Virus record (IMG/VR): IMGVR_UViG_3300028678_000166
Coordinates: 1-39,648 of that record
From: a virus
DNA: 39,648 bases
Strand: one strand, 5' to 3'
Shown: one piece after another, positions 24,160 through 33,110 of the stretch
Layout: every line of letters starts with the position of its first letter
Numbering within the stretch: position 1 is the stretch's first letter
Notes under the pieces: generated by a model
Told to the model about the DNA's origin: nothing
What the model saw: the letters and a program-made list of their open reading frames with translations, nothing else
Databases searched by the model: none
Program-made: the position numbers and the translations under genes

Positions 24160-26730
24160 TTACTCCTCCATCTTATAAACATAATTTCTTATCTTATCAC
24201 TTATTTTCTTTTCTATATCTTGAAATTTAATTTCATTAATTTGTATAGAGTTAAAAAAGTTAGATATAGATTCATATATATCTATAGTATTACGTCTTAC
24301 ATTGAATTTAAATCTCCACTGTTTATTAACTTTAATATATTTATGATTTAAATTATCTACTAATTCTTTTATTTTATTATAATTTTCAAAATCTTCAACA
24401 TTTTCAATTAATGCTAATTTAAATTCTTTATTATTAATGATATTATCTATAGAATCTATATTAAAATAAGCTGATTTAAAAACTGAATCTTCTTTGTAAT
24501 AAATTTCTATTCCATTATTTAGTAATATAATAGAATAATTATTTTTAATATTTTTACATGTTATATAATAATCTTTAAATATATTATTATATTTTTCTGA
24601 AATTTTTATATTTTCATAATAAAAATTTATTATTGTATTTAAGGTATTTTCCTCAATATATTCATTAAATACAAAATAATCTTCTGTAATAACCGATCCA
24701 GTATCATATGTTAAATATACTCTATTATTTAATTGTATGGTTTTTACATTAGAATCTATTTTATTTATTTCTTCACATACAATTTCATCATAGTCATTTC
24801 TAATCATTCTGTTTATATGATCTATATAATATTCTGTATTTGAATTATAATCTACACATCTTCCTATTCCTAAACTATATTTCCTACATACGTCATTTGT
24901 AAAATAATAAGTAAATGACAATAATGTATTATAATCATTTAGATTTGCATCACATATGCATTTGTAGTTATTATTTATATAATTACATAAAACTTGCATA
25001 TCTTTAATGTAATTATCCCTAGAATATATCTGTTTATCTATTTTATTATATATATTTTTAATATCTTCCTTTAAACTATAATCAAATATCTTTATGGAAT
25101 CTTTATATAATTCAAAATTATCACGACAAGAAGTATATTTAATAGTATATTCATTATATTTTTCTTTAATGTAATTAAATACATTTAAATAGTTTAATAC
25201 ATATAATATATTTTTTGTATCATAATTTATAATTTTATTACTTAAAATAATAGAATCATCCCAATACACTGATAAAATAAAATATTCATAAATTCTATCA
25301 TGAATTAATCTTGGTAATTCTGTTTTAAATGATATTGAACTATTTATATTATTTAAAATTTCTGTGTGTTTTTTTATATTAAAATCTAGATAATCATTTA
25401 AAATATTTTTATTAATTTTTAATGTTGTTTCAACATATTCTTTATATTTGTTATTTTTTATATTATCTGCAAGGGCTTCCAAACTTATCTCACCATTCTT
25501 ACACATATTTAATAATGTATTGAATTCAAATTGTGCTTTAATCTTTTTTTTATCTACTTTGTTTATTTCATTCTTAATATTAGTCACAATATCATCTATT
25601 TCATCATCCATTTTTATATTAGATATAAATGTTGTATAATAAAATAGATATATATTTGAATCTTCATGGAAACTTATTTTTATTTCGTCTTCTATATATT
25701 TTTCCTTTATTATATTACTTACTGCTATAAATTTCTTATATCTTTCGATATTCTTTAATGTTTTCTTACTTATTTCATTTATAGAATAAAATTTAACCCT
25801 ATCGTAGAACGTTTTATCATAGTCGATTAGTAGATATTTCAAATCATAATATCCATAAATTTTATCACAATATTTTGTTGGAATATCTACTGAAATATTG
25901 CAATTTTCACTTATTTCAATATTTTTTAAATTATTCACATTATAATTAATATAATCTTCCATAATTCCTGTACATTTATTTTTTCTCAATATGGAAACTA
26001 CTATTTCTCTTAATTCTTCATCTTCTATAGCTTGTATCAAATCACTTAACTCAGATATTTCTAATTCTCCTAATAAATATCTATTAATATCTTTCCATAA
26101 CCAGCTTAGTTTATTAACTTGCTCTATTGGATATTTATATTTGTTTAATTTAACTTTTCCTATTAGTTCGTAATATTCATTTTCGTCTTTGCTGATATTA
26201 AAGCATTTCCCCTCATAGAATAAAGCTTTAAATTCATTAGTTATATTTCCATCTATCAATTCTTTCGTTTCAACTTCAACAACTATATTATTGAGTTTCA
26301 CCCAAATATCCAAATACTCTTCTATTTTCTTTTTATTAGTGTTGGCTATTTCAAAGTAAATAGTTTCATCATTTTTAGTTATTATAGTTATATCAGGTCT
26401 ATACGTACCAAATTCAGTTTCATAAGATTGTTCTATTAAAACTTCTTTACAGACAAATTCTTTAATTTCATCATCTAATTTAACTTTAAAAACATATCCT
26501 TGTTTTATTAATTCGTTCTTAACAAAGAAATGGACTTGAGCCTCACTATCACATTTACTAGCATCTTTATGTGCAAAATGATGTTTATTAATATCACCTA
26601 ATTTTGAAATAAGTTTACTTTCACATATTGGACACTTATATTCTTCATATCTATTATCCTCATTAACTTTGTCTATTGTAACTATATCACCATCTTTATT
26701 TCTGGCAAACCAAATATTTATATTATCCAT
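24160..26730 (-). CDS. Large CoiA-like nuclease domain protein
   Basis: 856 aa from ATG 26730, behind AATAAAGGAGAGTAAAATA (an ATG eleven codons earlier has no ribosome site). Residues 20-55 form a zinc ribbon with a His cluster (CPICESKL...KHHFAHKD), then H/SEAQVHFFVK and a PD-(D/E)XK-type core (E of YETEFGTYRPDITI, then YFEIANTNKKKIEEY, about 105-150), all typical of the competence protein CoiA family. The remaining 700 residues are Asn/Ile/Lys-rich helices with no known domain. CoiA members handle incoming DNA. Here it could be a recombination or superinfection nuclease; unproven. Confidence 0.75.
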   Translation of the reverse strand: MDNINIWFARNKDGDIVTIDKVNEDNRYEEYKCPICESKLISKLGDINKHHFAHKDASKCDSEAQVHFFVKNELIKQGYVFKVKLDDEIKEFVCKEVLIEQSYETEFGTYRPDITIITKNDETIYFEIANTNKKKIEEYLDIWVKLNNIVVEVETKELIDGNITNEFKALFYEGKCFNISKDENEYYELIGKVKLNKYKYPIEQVNKLSWLWKDINRYLLGELEISELSDLIQAIEDEELREIVVSILRKNKCTGIMEDYINYNVNNLKNIEISENCNISVDIPTKYCDKIYGYYDLKYLLIDYDKTFYDRVKFYSINEISKKTLKNIERYKKFIAVSNIIKEKYIEDEIKISFHEDSNIYLFYYTTFISNIKMDDEIDDIVTNIKNEINKVDKKKIKAQFEFNTLLNMCKNGEISLEALADNIKNNKYKEYVETTLKINKNILNDYLDFNIKKHTEILNNINSSISFKTELPRLIHDRIYEYFILSVYWDDSIILSNKIINYDTKNILYVLNYLNVFNYIKEKYNEYTIKYTSCRDNFELYKDSIKIFDYSLKEDIKNIYNKIDKQIYSRDNYIKDMQVLCNYINNNYKCICDANLNDYNTLLSFTYYFTNDVCRKYSLGIGRCVDYNSNTEYYIDHINRMIRNDYDEIVCEEINKIDSNVKTIQLNNRVYLTYDTGSVITEDYFVFNEYIEENTLNTIINFYYENIKISEKYNNIFKDYYITCKNIKNNYSIILLNNGIEIYYKEDSVFKSAYFNIDSIDNIINNKEFKLALIENVEDFENYNKIKELVDNLNHKYIKVNKQWRFKFNVRRNTIDIYESISNFFNSIQINEIKFQDIEKKISDKIRNYVYKMEE

Positions 26731-27123
26731 TATTTTACTCTCCTTTATTTTTTTATTATCCATCTCATTTCAAAATCCCAATAAAACACGCATTATATCG
26801 GGTTTTATTTTATACATTAATTTGTTTTATAATAATGCTTAATGCTTTTACTATTATCATACCTTATCCACATTCTTCGACAAAAACTCGACTTCCCACT
26901 TTCTAAGACGTTCTACACAATTTAACGAAGAACTTATCACCTTACATTTTAAAATTAAAACCAACCCATATTTTTAACTCTTCATCGGCATCTAAAGTTT
27001 ATTACAAGAAACTCAAAAATAATGCCTTATTTCGATTTAGATTCTTAACTAGACAACTTGTACCTTATTTACTCTAAAACCTCATCTTAAGCCTGTAATC
27101 GACTTTCTATCGAACAATTTTAA
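26731..27123 (-). promoter_or_regulatory. Long gene-free leader of the CoiA-like gene
   Basis: 393 bases without a gene. It carries a copy of the recurrent motif (26809-26829) and a stretch (about 26880-27060) sharing pieces with the gaps at 30100-30240 and 31790-31930: TTGTCTA...TCGAAATAAGG and TAGAACGTCTTAGAAAG. It is probably a structured leader or regulatory RNA; I cannot name it. Confidence 0.4.
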
Positions 27124-27597
27124 CTACTCCACACTCTTATTAATATTATTTACAAATCGTTGTCTATAAACTTCTTTCTCTTCTTCGGTCAATTCTTCTT
27201 TTTCTTTATAATATCCTTTATCTATATAATATTGTTTATTCTTTTTGAACCAATCTAATTTTCTAAGGTTTTTTATACTGCTTGGTTTTATATCTGCACC
27301 ATTTGTACTAGCACCTACTTCTTCAGCAACTATGTCTAAACTATCTTCACTAAAATAAATCAACATATCTCCATCGCTAGAACAATTATTAACACTTTTA
27401 ACTCCCTTATCTATTAGTTTAGTTGCAAACTGTTCTGAATTACCTCGCTTTGGCTTATAATAAGCGAGTAAATTATCACTTACTCTGTATATTTGTCCAT
27501 TACTAGCACAAATTATAAATGTATCTTCTTTTATTGGTTCTAAATTTCTTCTATCAAACTCACATGATATTCTATATGTACCTATGTATTTATTCAT
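27124..27597 (-). CDS. Unknown 157-aa protein
   Basis: ATG 27597 behind AAAGGAGAGAATAAA. An N-terminal beta domain (YIGTYRISCEFDRRN...DTFIICASNGQIYRVSDNLLAYY) is followed by an acidic helical tail. No motif recognised. It is the last gene of the 28.7-27.1 kb cluster; the recurrent motif is at 27610-27630. Confidence 0.6.
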   Translation of the reverse strand: MNKYIGTYRISCEFDRRNLEPIKEDTFIICASNGQIYRVSDNLLAYYKPKRGNSEQFATKLIDKGVKSVNNCSSDGDMLIYFSEDSLDIVAEEVGASTNGADIKPSSIKNLRKLDWFKKNKQYYIDKGYYKEKEELTEEEKEVYRQRFVNNINKSVE

Positions 27598-27636
27598 TTT
27601 ATTCTCTCCTTTATGTATTAATTTATGTAATATGTA

Positions 27637-27855
27637 TTATCTTTTATCCATATCATTTCTATATCTTGCTAACTTACCTTTGTCCCATCTACTCAAATTA
27701 TAATCACTTATATCAGCCCCAATTAGAAACGCTTCAGTAATTCTATCATTATTGCTATAGTGCTCGTCCTTATCATATGTATCGTTAAAACCATCTATGT
27801 ATTGTCTAAATTCATTCGCAAACTTCTCATTTGTACAACCGTAATTATCTTTCAT
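27637..27855 (-). CDS. Unknown 72-aa acidic protein
   Basis: ATG 27855 overlaps the end of the nucleotidase-like gene by 11 bases and uses its AGGATGGTAGGAGACA as ribosome site, so the two are translationally coupled. It is Asp/Asn/Tyr-rich (FNDTYDKDEHYSNNDR) with a C-terminal basic end. No family is known to me. Confidence 0.6.
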   Translation of the reverse strand: MKDNYGCTNEKFANEFRQYIDGFNDTYDKDEHYSNNDRITEAFLIGADISDYNLSRWDKGKLARYRNDMDKR

Positions 27856-28453
27856 TGTCTCCTACCATCCTTTTATTATTTATTACTTTGTCATTTAATT
27901 TGTTATTTCTAGTTGTATTTTCTATTATTTTAATCATATTATCTACTTCCTTCCAATTATTTGCTCTTAGTCCATTGTAGTCTTTATTCCAGTCATATGT
28001 TCCAAACAGTATTTTATAATCAGCATCTACACTCAAAAGTGCTTCAGGTTTATCATCGATAACTATATCAACTTTTCCAACTATACTTTTATTAAACGTG
28101 TCTGTGAATTCTAAATTGGCAGTTGGGAATATCTCATATATCCATTTACTCGTTATAGGTCTTCTAGCTATATCGTGTTTACTACAAAAAATCACTTTAT
28201 TCTGCATAGATAATCCATTTATAACTTGAATAGCTTTGTCAAAAACAACCAATGTATCACTTTTATAAAAATCTTTGTGGTCAAATAACTTGAATAATTC
28301 CTTTAATTCTTCTATAGTTTTTATCATGGGGTAGAAATTCCACGAATAATCTTCCTGATATTCAATTTTATTATCATACAGTTTGTTATGTAAGTTTATT
28401 ATACTCCTGCAAGTATCTATGGTTGAACTATCTATATCAATAACTATTTTCAC
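27845..28453 (-). CDS. 5'(3')-deoxyribonucleotidase-like HAD protein
   Basis: 202 aa from GTG 28453 after AAAGGAGATTAAAAA. HAD motifs: IDIDSST (Asp6/Asp8; catalytic DxD), VIFCSK (motif II), a Lys region and VDIVIDDKPEALL (motif IV). The order and length fit the NT5C-type nucleotidases common in phages. These dephosphorylate deoxynucleoside monophosphates and adjust dNTP pools. The Ser-Ser after DxD replaces the more usual G-V and could alter substrate choice. Confidence 0.75.
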   Translation of the reverse strand: MKIVIDIDSSTIDTCRSIINLHNKLYDNKIEYQEDYSWNFYPMIKTIEELKELFKLFDHKDFYKSDTLVVFDKAIQVINGLSMQNKVIFCSKHDIARRPITSKWIYEIFPTANLEFTDTFNKSIVGKVDIVIDDKPEALLSVDADYKILFGTYDWNKDYNGLRANNWKEVDNMIKIIENTTRNNKLNDKVINNKRMVGDNER

Positions 28454-28493
28454 TTTTTAATCTCCTTTGTTTGTATTATTTTATTATTTACTA

Positions 28494-28658
28494 CTAACCT
28501 ATATGTATTTTTAACCATTCACACTCTTTATCAAACTCTATTATCTCATTATCTTCAAGAGTTCCACTGAAATTTTTAACCTTTAATTGATAAAACCTGA
28601 TTAAGTGCGTTTCTATAATATCATTACTTCTTGATTTAAACTCTATTACATTACTCAT
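28494..28658 (-). CDS. Unknown 54-aa protein
   Basis: ATG 28658 behind AAAAAGGTGGTGAAAGAT; an in-frame start eight codons upstream lies inside the ribosome site and is rejected. It contains FKSRSNDIIETHLIRFYQLK and an acidic helix. It is the first gene of the cluster transcribed from the promoter at 28739-28767. Confidence 0.6.
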   Translation of the reverse strand: MSNVIEFKSRSNDIIETHLIRFYQLKVKNFSGTLEDNEIIEFDKECEWLKIHIG

Positions 28659-28738
28659 ATCTTTCACCACCTTTTTATACATTAATTTATTTAAATGTGT
28701 TGAATTACTAAATTTCTTATTTCCTCCTTACAAGTATT

Positions 28739-28767
28739 ATCTTACCATAATTCTATTAATTTGTCAA
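28739..28767 (-). promoter_or_regulatory. Sigma-A promoter
   Basis: TTGACA, 17 bases, TAAGAT on the minus strand. The recurrent AATTAATATATAAA motif ends four bases upstream of the -35 box. It drives the 28658-27124 cluster. Confidence 0.8.
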
Positions 28768-28770
28768 CAC

Positions 28771-28791
28771 TTTATATATTAATTTGTTTTA
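28771..28791 (-). repeat. Copy of the recurrent intergenic motif
   Basis: AACAAATTAATATATAAA immediately upstream of a consensus -35. The placement suggests an UP element or activator site for the host polymerase, or a tandem promoter for the phage polymerase. Confidence 0.7.
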
Positions 28792-28974
28792 TTCACCATT
28801 TAATCACACTTCTCAAGCCGAATTCAATTCTAGTCTCATTACAAGACTATTAGTTCAAGCTTACCCTTAATGTAACAGTCTTATGACAAGACTACAATGG
28901 AGGTGTAATAAGAACTAATAAATATATAATAAGAATTAGTAAGACTCTCCTGTTCGCCTTGGAAGTCGCCCAGA

Positions 28975-29952
28975 CTATTCTCTCTTCTTTTCTTTTTTAG
29001 GTTTGTATTTTGTTTTATATTCTTCTATATCAGTATCTATCAATTCAAGTTCTTTTATTTCTTTTTCTGTTATAGTATTATTATTTAGTTTCTTAGTTAA
29101 ATAACCTTTGCGTCCATATATAGATTTATCATTTATGCTATTATCATTAATTATTATATATCCATCTTTCTCATAAAAATTTCTTTGTTGTTTTAATCCT
29201 TCTTTAAATTCTAAATCAACATATTCTCCCTGCACTAAATTTGTTATAACATATAAATTAGTGCAATCAGTTATTTTCTTATTAGGATCATTCTCAAGAT
29301 ACTTTTTACCTAGATTTCTATATTCTATCATCCCTAACTCTTTAAGTTTGGTTATGTATTCAACTATATGGCTTTCACTAGTATATGTATATTCAGTTAT
29401 GTTATTATAGCTAGGATAAGCAACTTGTGCCCTTCCACCAGCCTTTTGAATATTATCTCCATCTTTTCTTTTATTACATTTGCACTTGAGATATAAATAT
29501 ACTTTTAAAAGATTTAATATTTCTTTATTACTTGTACTACTTGAAGTTATTGTATTTAATTCTTTTTGTTCTAGTATTACAAAGCTATCCATATCAATTA
29601 ACTTACTTGTGCCAAATGTTATTAAATCATTATGCTTTAATTTATTTATATCATCACTTGTATTAATATATTTTAAATTGCACAGATTATTTAATATAGA
29701 TTTAAATTCATCTTTGGTTTTAGTATTACTGAAATAGTTGCATTTATTTATTAGCTTGCTGACAGATGTATCACATTCATTAGTATAATTTGTTCTTATA
29801 TATAATTGATATAGTATTAGTAGAACCTTACTATCTCTTATATTAGTTAAGATACTATTCTCTTTTACGCATTTGTTTCTTTCTGTTATTTCATCTTCAA
29901 TTATTTCATAGAATAAAATTGTTGGTATCTTTGCGAATAGATTTTCGTCCAT
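28975..29952 (-). CDS. Winged-helix replication- or regulation-type protein
   Basis: 325 aa from ATG 29952, behind GAGGAAGGAGGGGAAAAT; the in-frame codons upstream overlap the promoter and are rejected. Layout: an N-terminal helical domain with a winged-helix look (SKVLLILYQLYIRTN, SVSKLINKCNYF, EFKSILNNLCNLKYI), a second helix-turn-helix-like region near 200-225 (TSESHIVEYITKLKELGMIEYRN), and a basic tail ending KPKKEKKRE. This resembles DnaD/Rep-type initiators and regulators of clostridial plasmids. It is downstream of Rep but has its own promoter. Confidence 0.6.
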   Translation of the reverse strand: MDENLFAKIPTILFYEIIEDEITERNKCVKENSILTNIRDSKVLLILYQLYIRTNYTNECDTSVSKLINKCNYFSNTKTKDEFKSILNNLCNLKYINTSDDINKLKHNDLITFGTSKLIDMDSFVILEQKELNTITSSSTSNKEILNLLKVYLYLKCKCNKRKDGDNIQKAGGRAQVAYPSYNNITEYTYTSESHIVEYITKLKELGMIEYRNLGKKYLENDPNKKITDCTNLYVITNLVQGEYVDLEFKEGLKQQRNFYEKDGYIIINDNSINDKSIYGRKGYLTKKLNNNTITEKEIKELELIDTDIEEYKTKYKPKKEKKRE

Positions 29953-29977
29953 ATTTTCCCCTCCTTCCTCAATTACC

Positions 29978-30006
29978 ATATTAAACCTGTTGAAGTTATT
30001 TGTCAA
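29978..30006 (-). promoter_or_regulatory. Sigma-A promoter
   Basis: TTGACA, 17 bases, TAATAT on the minus strand, 26 bases ahead of the start codon at 29952. The recurrent motif (30010-30030) lies just upstream of the -35. Confidence 0.85.
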
Positions 30007-30009
30007 TCA

Positions 30010-30030
30010 TTTATACATTAATTTGTTTTA
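30010..30030 (-). repeat. Representative copy of the recurrent motif ACAAATTAATGTATAAA
   Basis: Near-identical copies, all reading in the minus-strand direction and all ahead of minus-strand genes: 12607-12625, 13571-13590, 18159-18180, 20094-20110, 20689-20707, 26809-26829, 27610-27630, 28674-28690, 28771-28791, 30010-30030 and 36128-36147. A looser form, AAATAAATTAAATAT, is found in gaps near 12195, 14250, 16825 and 20055. It is absent from the plus-strand operon. Confidence 0.8.
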
Positions 30031-30063
30031 AAATAATATAATTATCAATTTAATTCAAAACAT

Positions 30064-30095
30064 AAAAAAAGAATGTAATAATTTCTACTACATTC
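30064..30095 (-). terminator. Rho-independent terminator after Rep
   Basis: Minus-strand stem GAATGTA / TACATTC with an 11-base loop, followed by seven T. It ends the rep transcript. Confidence 0.85.
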
Positions 30096-30240
30096 TCATA
30101 TATCTATATATAGGATTTATTTACCCTTATTCGACTCTCTAAGACGTTCTAATTTTAGACAACAACTATTACCTTTGATAGGACAAGTCTTAAATTTGAG
30201 GCGTATTTTGGCGTTTAAGTAAATGAATTTAATGTAAGGG
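30096..30240 (-). other. Rep 3' region containing the GTTGTTGTCT element
   Basis: Gene-free. On the minus strand it contains AGTTGTTGTCTAAAATTAG and then CGTCTTAGAGAGTCGAATAAGGG. Related sequence lies in the gaps at 31790-31930, 26880-27060 and 12690-12722. Confidence 0.45.
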
Positions 30241-31410
30241 TTATTTAGTTACATCTTCTATTGCAACTTCTTCATATCCTAATAACCCAGCTTCAAGTTT
30301 ATCAAAATTATATTCTCTTCCTTCAAAATTATTGAATTTAGTTTGTTTTTGTTGAACTTCAATTGATTTTAATCCATAATCTTCTTCCATTGCGTTTTTT
30401 AAGAATCCAATGATATTATCTATAGGTTTTTTTGTAATATAGCTATCCATATAGTTGATTTTTTCTAAAATGTAATTAACAGGATTTGTATCTGGATATT
30501 TCTCTTTAGTCACTTCAATAGCTGTATCGAATAATGTTTGTGCGTCAGTAGAAGTTAATTCACAATTATATTTTTCTAATGCAGTAGAAATTTCATTAAA
30601 TGCCGAAGGTATCTTTTCTTTAAACTTGCTATCTACTGAAAAAGTAGTATTTCTTTTTTTAGTTATATTAAAACATAACCACTTTACATTCCTTCCAGAC
30701 CTAATTGTTTTATATTCTAGAGATATATCACTATATAAATTTATTACTTCTAAATTGGGCTTTATTATCTTTTTATTTAAATCTGCAAAATCAGTATACT
30801 TATCCGTTATCTTTAGCTTAAATTTAAATTCTTCGACTGAAATTTTCATTTTTCCTAAATAAGCACTATTTTTCAATATTTCATACATACGAAATGAATA
30901 TTTACTTTTTATATCTTGCGACATATCAAAAAACAAAGCAACAAATTTACCGTTAAAAACTAATAAATCTAAAATAAGATCTATATTAAAGGTTATTTGT
31001 ACGTTGCCATTTTTTCTATCAAAATTAACCGATGACATCCATCGTCTTTTGCAAAGTTTACCATTATCATCAAAATATACTATTTCTTTTTCATATAAAT
31101 CATCAGTAGCATTTTGTATTGAATCATATACTTTATTACCAACAATTCCATATTCTTCTCTGTATTCCGACACAGATATTTCAATCAAACTGAATTTCAT
31201 TGCTCCTAAAACTTTTTGTAAATCATTCGGTGTTAGTCTGTTTTCTATATATATTGGCTGTAATTTTTTACATCCTAATGCGATTATTCTTTGTTCTGTA
31301 ATTGTTAATTCATAAGAGCTTTCTATAAGTGCCGATGATTTATAAGTATAGTTTACGTTATTTAATTGTTTTGTATTATCCATTAACATTGATATTTGTT
31401 CATATGCCAT
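30241..31410 (-). CDS. rep: Rep_3-type plasmid replication initiator
   Basis: 389 aa, ATG 31410 after TATTGAGGTGGGCTATTT. The N-terminal signature 'SSALIESSYELTITEQRIIALGCKKL' and the repeated winged-helix body (NKVYDSIQNATDDLYEKEIVYFD, KYSFRMYEILKNSAYLGKMKISVEEFKFKL, FADLNKKIIKPNLEVINLYSDISLEY) are typical of iteron-binding Rep_3 initiators. The family opens an origin at direct repeats upstream of its own gene and represses itself. Iterons are indeed found at 31435-31786. It carries a Lys/Glu-rich C-terminal extension of about 120 residues. Confidence 0.9.
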   Translation of the reverse strand: MAYEQISMLMDNTKQLNNVNYTYKSSALIESSYELTITEQRIIALGCKKLQPIYIENRLTPNDLQKVLGAMKFSLIEISVSEYREEYGIVGNKVYDSIQNATDDLYEKEIVYFDDNGKLCKRRWMSSVNFDRKNGNVQITFNIDLILDLLVFNGKFVALFFDMSQDIKSKYSFRMYEILKNSAYLGKMKISVEEFKFKLKITDKYTDFADLNKKIIKPNLEVINLYSDISLEYKTIRSGRNVKWLCFNITKKRNTTFSVDSKFKEKIPSAFNEISTALEKYNCELTSTDAQTLFDTAIEVTKEKYPDTNPVNYILEKINYMDSYITKKPIDNIIGFLKNAMEEDYGLKSIEVQQKQTKFNNFEGREYNFDKLEAGLLGYEEVAIEDVTK

Positions 31411-31434
31411 AAATAGCCCACCTCAATATATTTT

Positions 31435-31786
31435 CGTCCTACATCAGTCCCTTTTATTGTTGTCACGTCCTATATTAGTCCTTTTTATCTACTAAATCAA
31501 TCCTTTTTAAGCCACTATTAATAAATATATTTGTTGTTGCTTTACAACAACTTTAATTATTCTATATTACCATACACTTCTAATTAAGTGATATCAACGG
31601 TTCTATATTTATAAAAAGGACGGATATAGTACATGAAAGCTACTCTAGGTGTACGTAAAAAGGCTTTTTGGGGTAGATAAAAAGGACGGATATAGTACGA
31701 AACTATAATTATTAATAGTTTTAATCACAATATTGCAATGTAAAGAGTTAATATTGAATTTTTCGTCCTACATTAGTCCTGTTTAT
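31435..31786. repeat. oriV: Replication origin with five Rep iterons
   Basis: Consensus near CGTCCTAYATTAGTCCTTTT. Direct copies start at 31435, 31466 and 31764; inverted copies are at 31611-31632 and 31677-31699 (AAAAAGGACGGATATAGTAC). A partial copy is near 31500. The A+T-rich spacer between copies may be the melting region. Location directly ahead of the Rep gene fits an autoregulated iteron origin. Confidence 0.8.
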
Positions 31787-31950
31787 TAGATATCGCTTGT
31801 ATTGCCCTTCTCGTCAAATCTGAGACTTAAAATTTTAAGACAACAACTAATACTCTTTTAATCCTATCTCCATTCTTACGACCTGTCTGATGGTTAGAAA
31901 TTAATACCATATTCGACATTAATATTATATTTAATGTTTATGTTGAGTTA
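31787..31950 (-). other. Gap between TubY stop and iterons
   Basis: Gene-free. On the minus strand it contains GTATTAGTTGTTGTCTTAAAATTTTAAG, split here as GTATTAGTTGTTGTCTT followed by an AAAATTTT palindrome, then CGAGAAGGG. It is the closest relative of the element at 30134-30175. Confidence 0.4.
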
Positions 31951-32694
31951 TTAGTTCTTAAAATTGAATATTTTGCTAAAGAATCCTTTTGGTTCTTCTT
32001 GTTTTTGAATTTCTTCTAATTTGATACATTTGAACTCATTCATCATTTTAGTATTTTCATTAATGATTTTATTACTCATGTTATTAAAGTTATTTTGGAT
32101 TTGTTGTGACTGATCTTCTATAAGATTCTTTTCAAAATCATTAATTTTTTCTGTGACCACCTCATCTACTGTTAAACAAATTTCTTGCTTGAGTTCTTCA
32201 TTATTTTGAAGGATTATACTCTGTAAATTTTCTATCATTTCTCGTTGTTGCTGAATAATAGTATTCTGCATTTCTGATACCTTTTTATCAAACTCTACCG
32301 TCATAGCTGATATAAATGTTTGAACAGCTAATGGATTTGAACTATCAACTAAGCCTGATTCTGAATTAAAACCTTTTTCTGAGCAGTACTCCAGTGCTTG
32401 TTGGATAGTTAAATGATCCTGTCTAAGTAATTTTTGAATAAACATTAAGTTTTCTATGTCTATTTTTGTATATTTCCTAGTCATATTAATAATTTTTAAA
32501 TTTAATAATGGTTGAAATTGCTTGCTCCAATATGAAATAGTACTTTCATTCTCTCCTAATATTTTAGCTGTTTGAACCCTTGTGTAATATAACGGTTCTT
32601 TATTTATATTCATATTTTCTAATTTCTCTTCTATGTCAACTTCTATAAAGTCAGTATCTACAATATGTTTGTCATTATCATTAAAGTTATCCAA
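31951..32694 (-). CDS. tubY: TubY-like MerR-type regulator of the Tub partition system
   Basis: 247 aa from TTG 32694 behind AAAGGAGTGATTTAGAT. Residues 35-100 form a MerR-like winged helix (YYTRVQTAKILGENESTISYWSKQF, KYTKIDIENLMFIQKLL). A long coiled coil follows (about 125-225), and the last 15 residues (KGFFSKIFNFKN) form a basic amphipathic end. Phage c-st TubY has this design and sits beside tubC-tubR-tubZ, as this gene does, divergently transcribed. TubY modulates TubZ filaments or tub expression. DUF3967-type plasmid regulators are alternatives of the same architecture. Confidence 0.8.
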   Translation of the reverse strand: MDNFNDNDKHIVDTDFIEVDIEEKLENMNINKEPLYYTRVQTAKILGENESTISYWSKQFQPLLNLKIINMTRKYTKIDIENLMFIQKLLRQDHLTIQQALEYCSEKGFNSESGLVDSSNPLAVQTFISAMTVEFDKKVSEMQNTIIQQQREMIENLQSIILQNNEELKQEICLTVDEVVTEKINDFEKNLIEDQSQQIQNNFNNMSNKIINENTKMMNEFKCIKLEEIQKQEEPKGFFSKIFNFKN

Positions 32695-32859
32695 ATCTAA
32701 ATCACTCCTTTATGAATTCTAATTATATTATAAGTATACCATAAAGTAATAAAAAGTAATCACTATTATTATATTTGTTTTTATGATAATTTATATTTAG
32801 TTAAGTTTTTGATATTTTAAGTTTCACTTTACTTTACTTACTAAATGAGATACTTTAGA

Positions 32860-33010
32860 TTTACTTACACACTATTTATAAACTAATCATACACTATCCA
32901 TATAGTATATATAAACTACTATACTTTTATAGTTACACTATTTATAAAGTATTTAACAACTATAGTAACACTATTTGTATATTAAACATATAGTATATTA
33001 AAACAGTTAC
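32860..33010. repeat. tubC: tubC centromere candidate
   Basis: Repeated ACACTATTTATAAA-like units at 32870, 32891 (ACACTATCCATA), 32936 and 32970 (ACACTATTTGTATA), with TATAGTATATA segments between them, in the gap upstream of tubR. TubR binds such arrays to form the TubRC partition complex and to repress its operon. The repeats are seen directly; the function follows from position. Confidence 0.75.
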
Positions 33011-33053
33011 AAAATTAAAATACTATACAGATACGATATTTTTAAAATTACTA

Positions 33054-33082
33054 TTGATTTATAATTATATATTTGTTATACT
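33054..33082 (+). promoter_or_regulatory. Promoter of tubRZ
   Basis: TTGATT, 17 bases, TATACT, 28 bases before the tubR start. It is adjacent to the tubC repeats, so it is probably repressed by TubR. Confidence 0.7.
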
Positions 33083-33110
33083 TATCTAAAAGTGAGGTGA
33101 AATCACAATA

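Larger units (their letters stand above)
28683..28974 (-). promoter_or_regulatory. Gap with paired look-alike hairpins and promoter
   Basis: No gene. On the minus strand, two similar hairpins, AGTCTTGTCATAAGACT and TAGTCTTGTAATGAGACTA, about 30 bases apart, follow the winged-helix gene. Then come a copy of the recurrent motif (28771-28791) and a sigma-A promoter. The paired hairpins may be operators or a transcript-end structure. Confidence 0.45.

Noticed and set aside
29953-30006. Upstream start for the winged-helix protein
   Set aside because: Those codons overlap the TTGACA/TAATAT promoter; the start at 29952 has a strong Shine-Dalgarno.
1661-31315. Plus-strand ORFs inside minus-strand genes (for example 4012-4392, 7382-7690, 31004-31315)
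   Set aside because: Antisense frames of A+T-rich genes with low-complexity hydrophobic products and no ribosome sites; shadows of the real genes.
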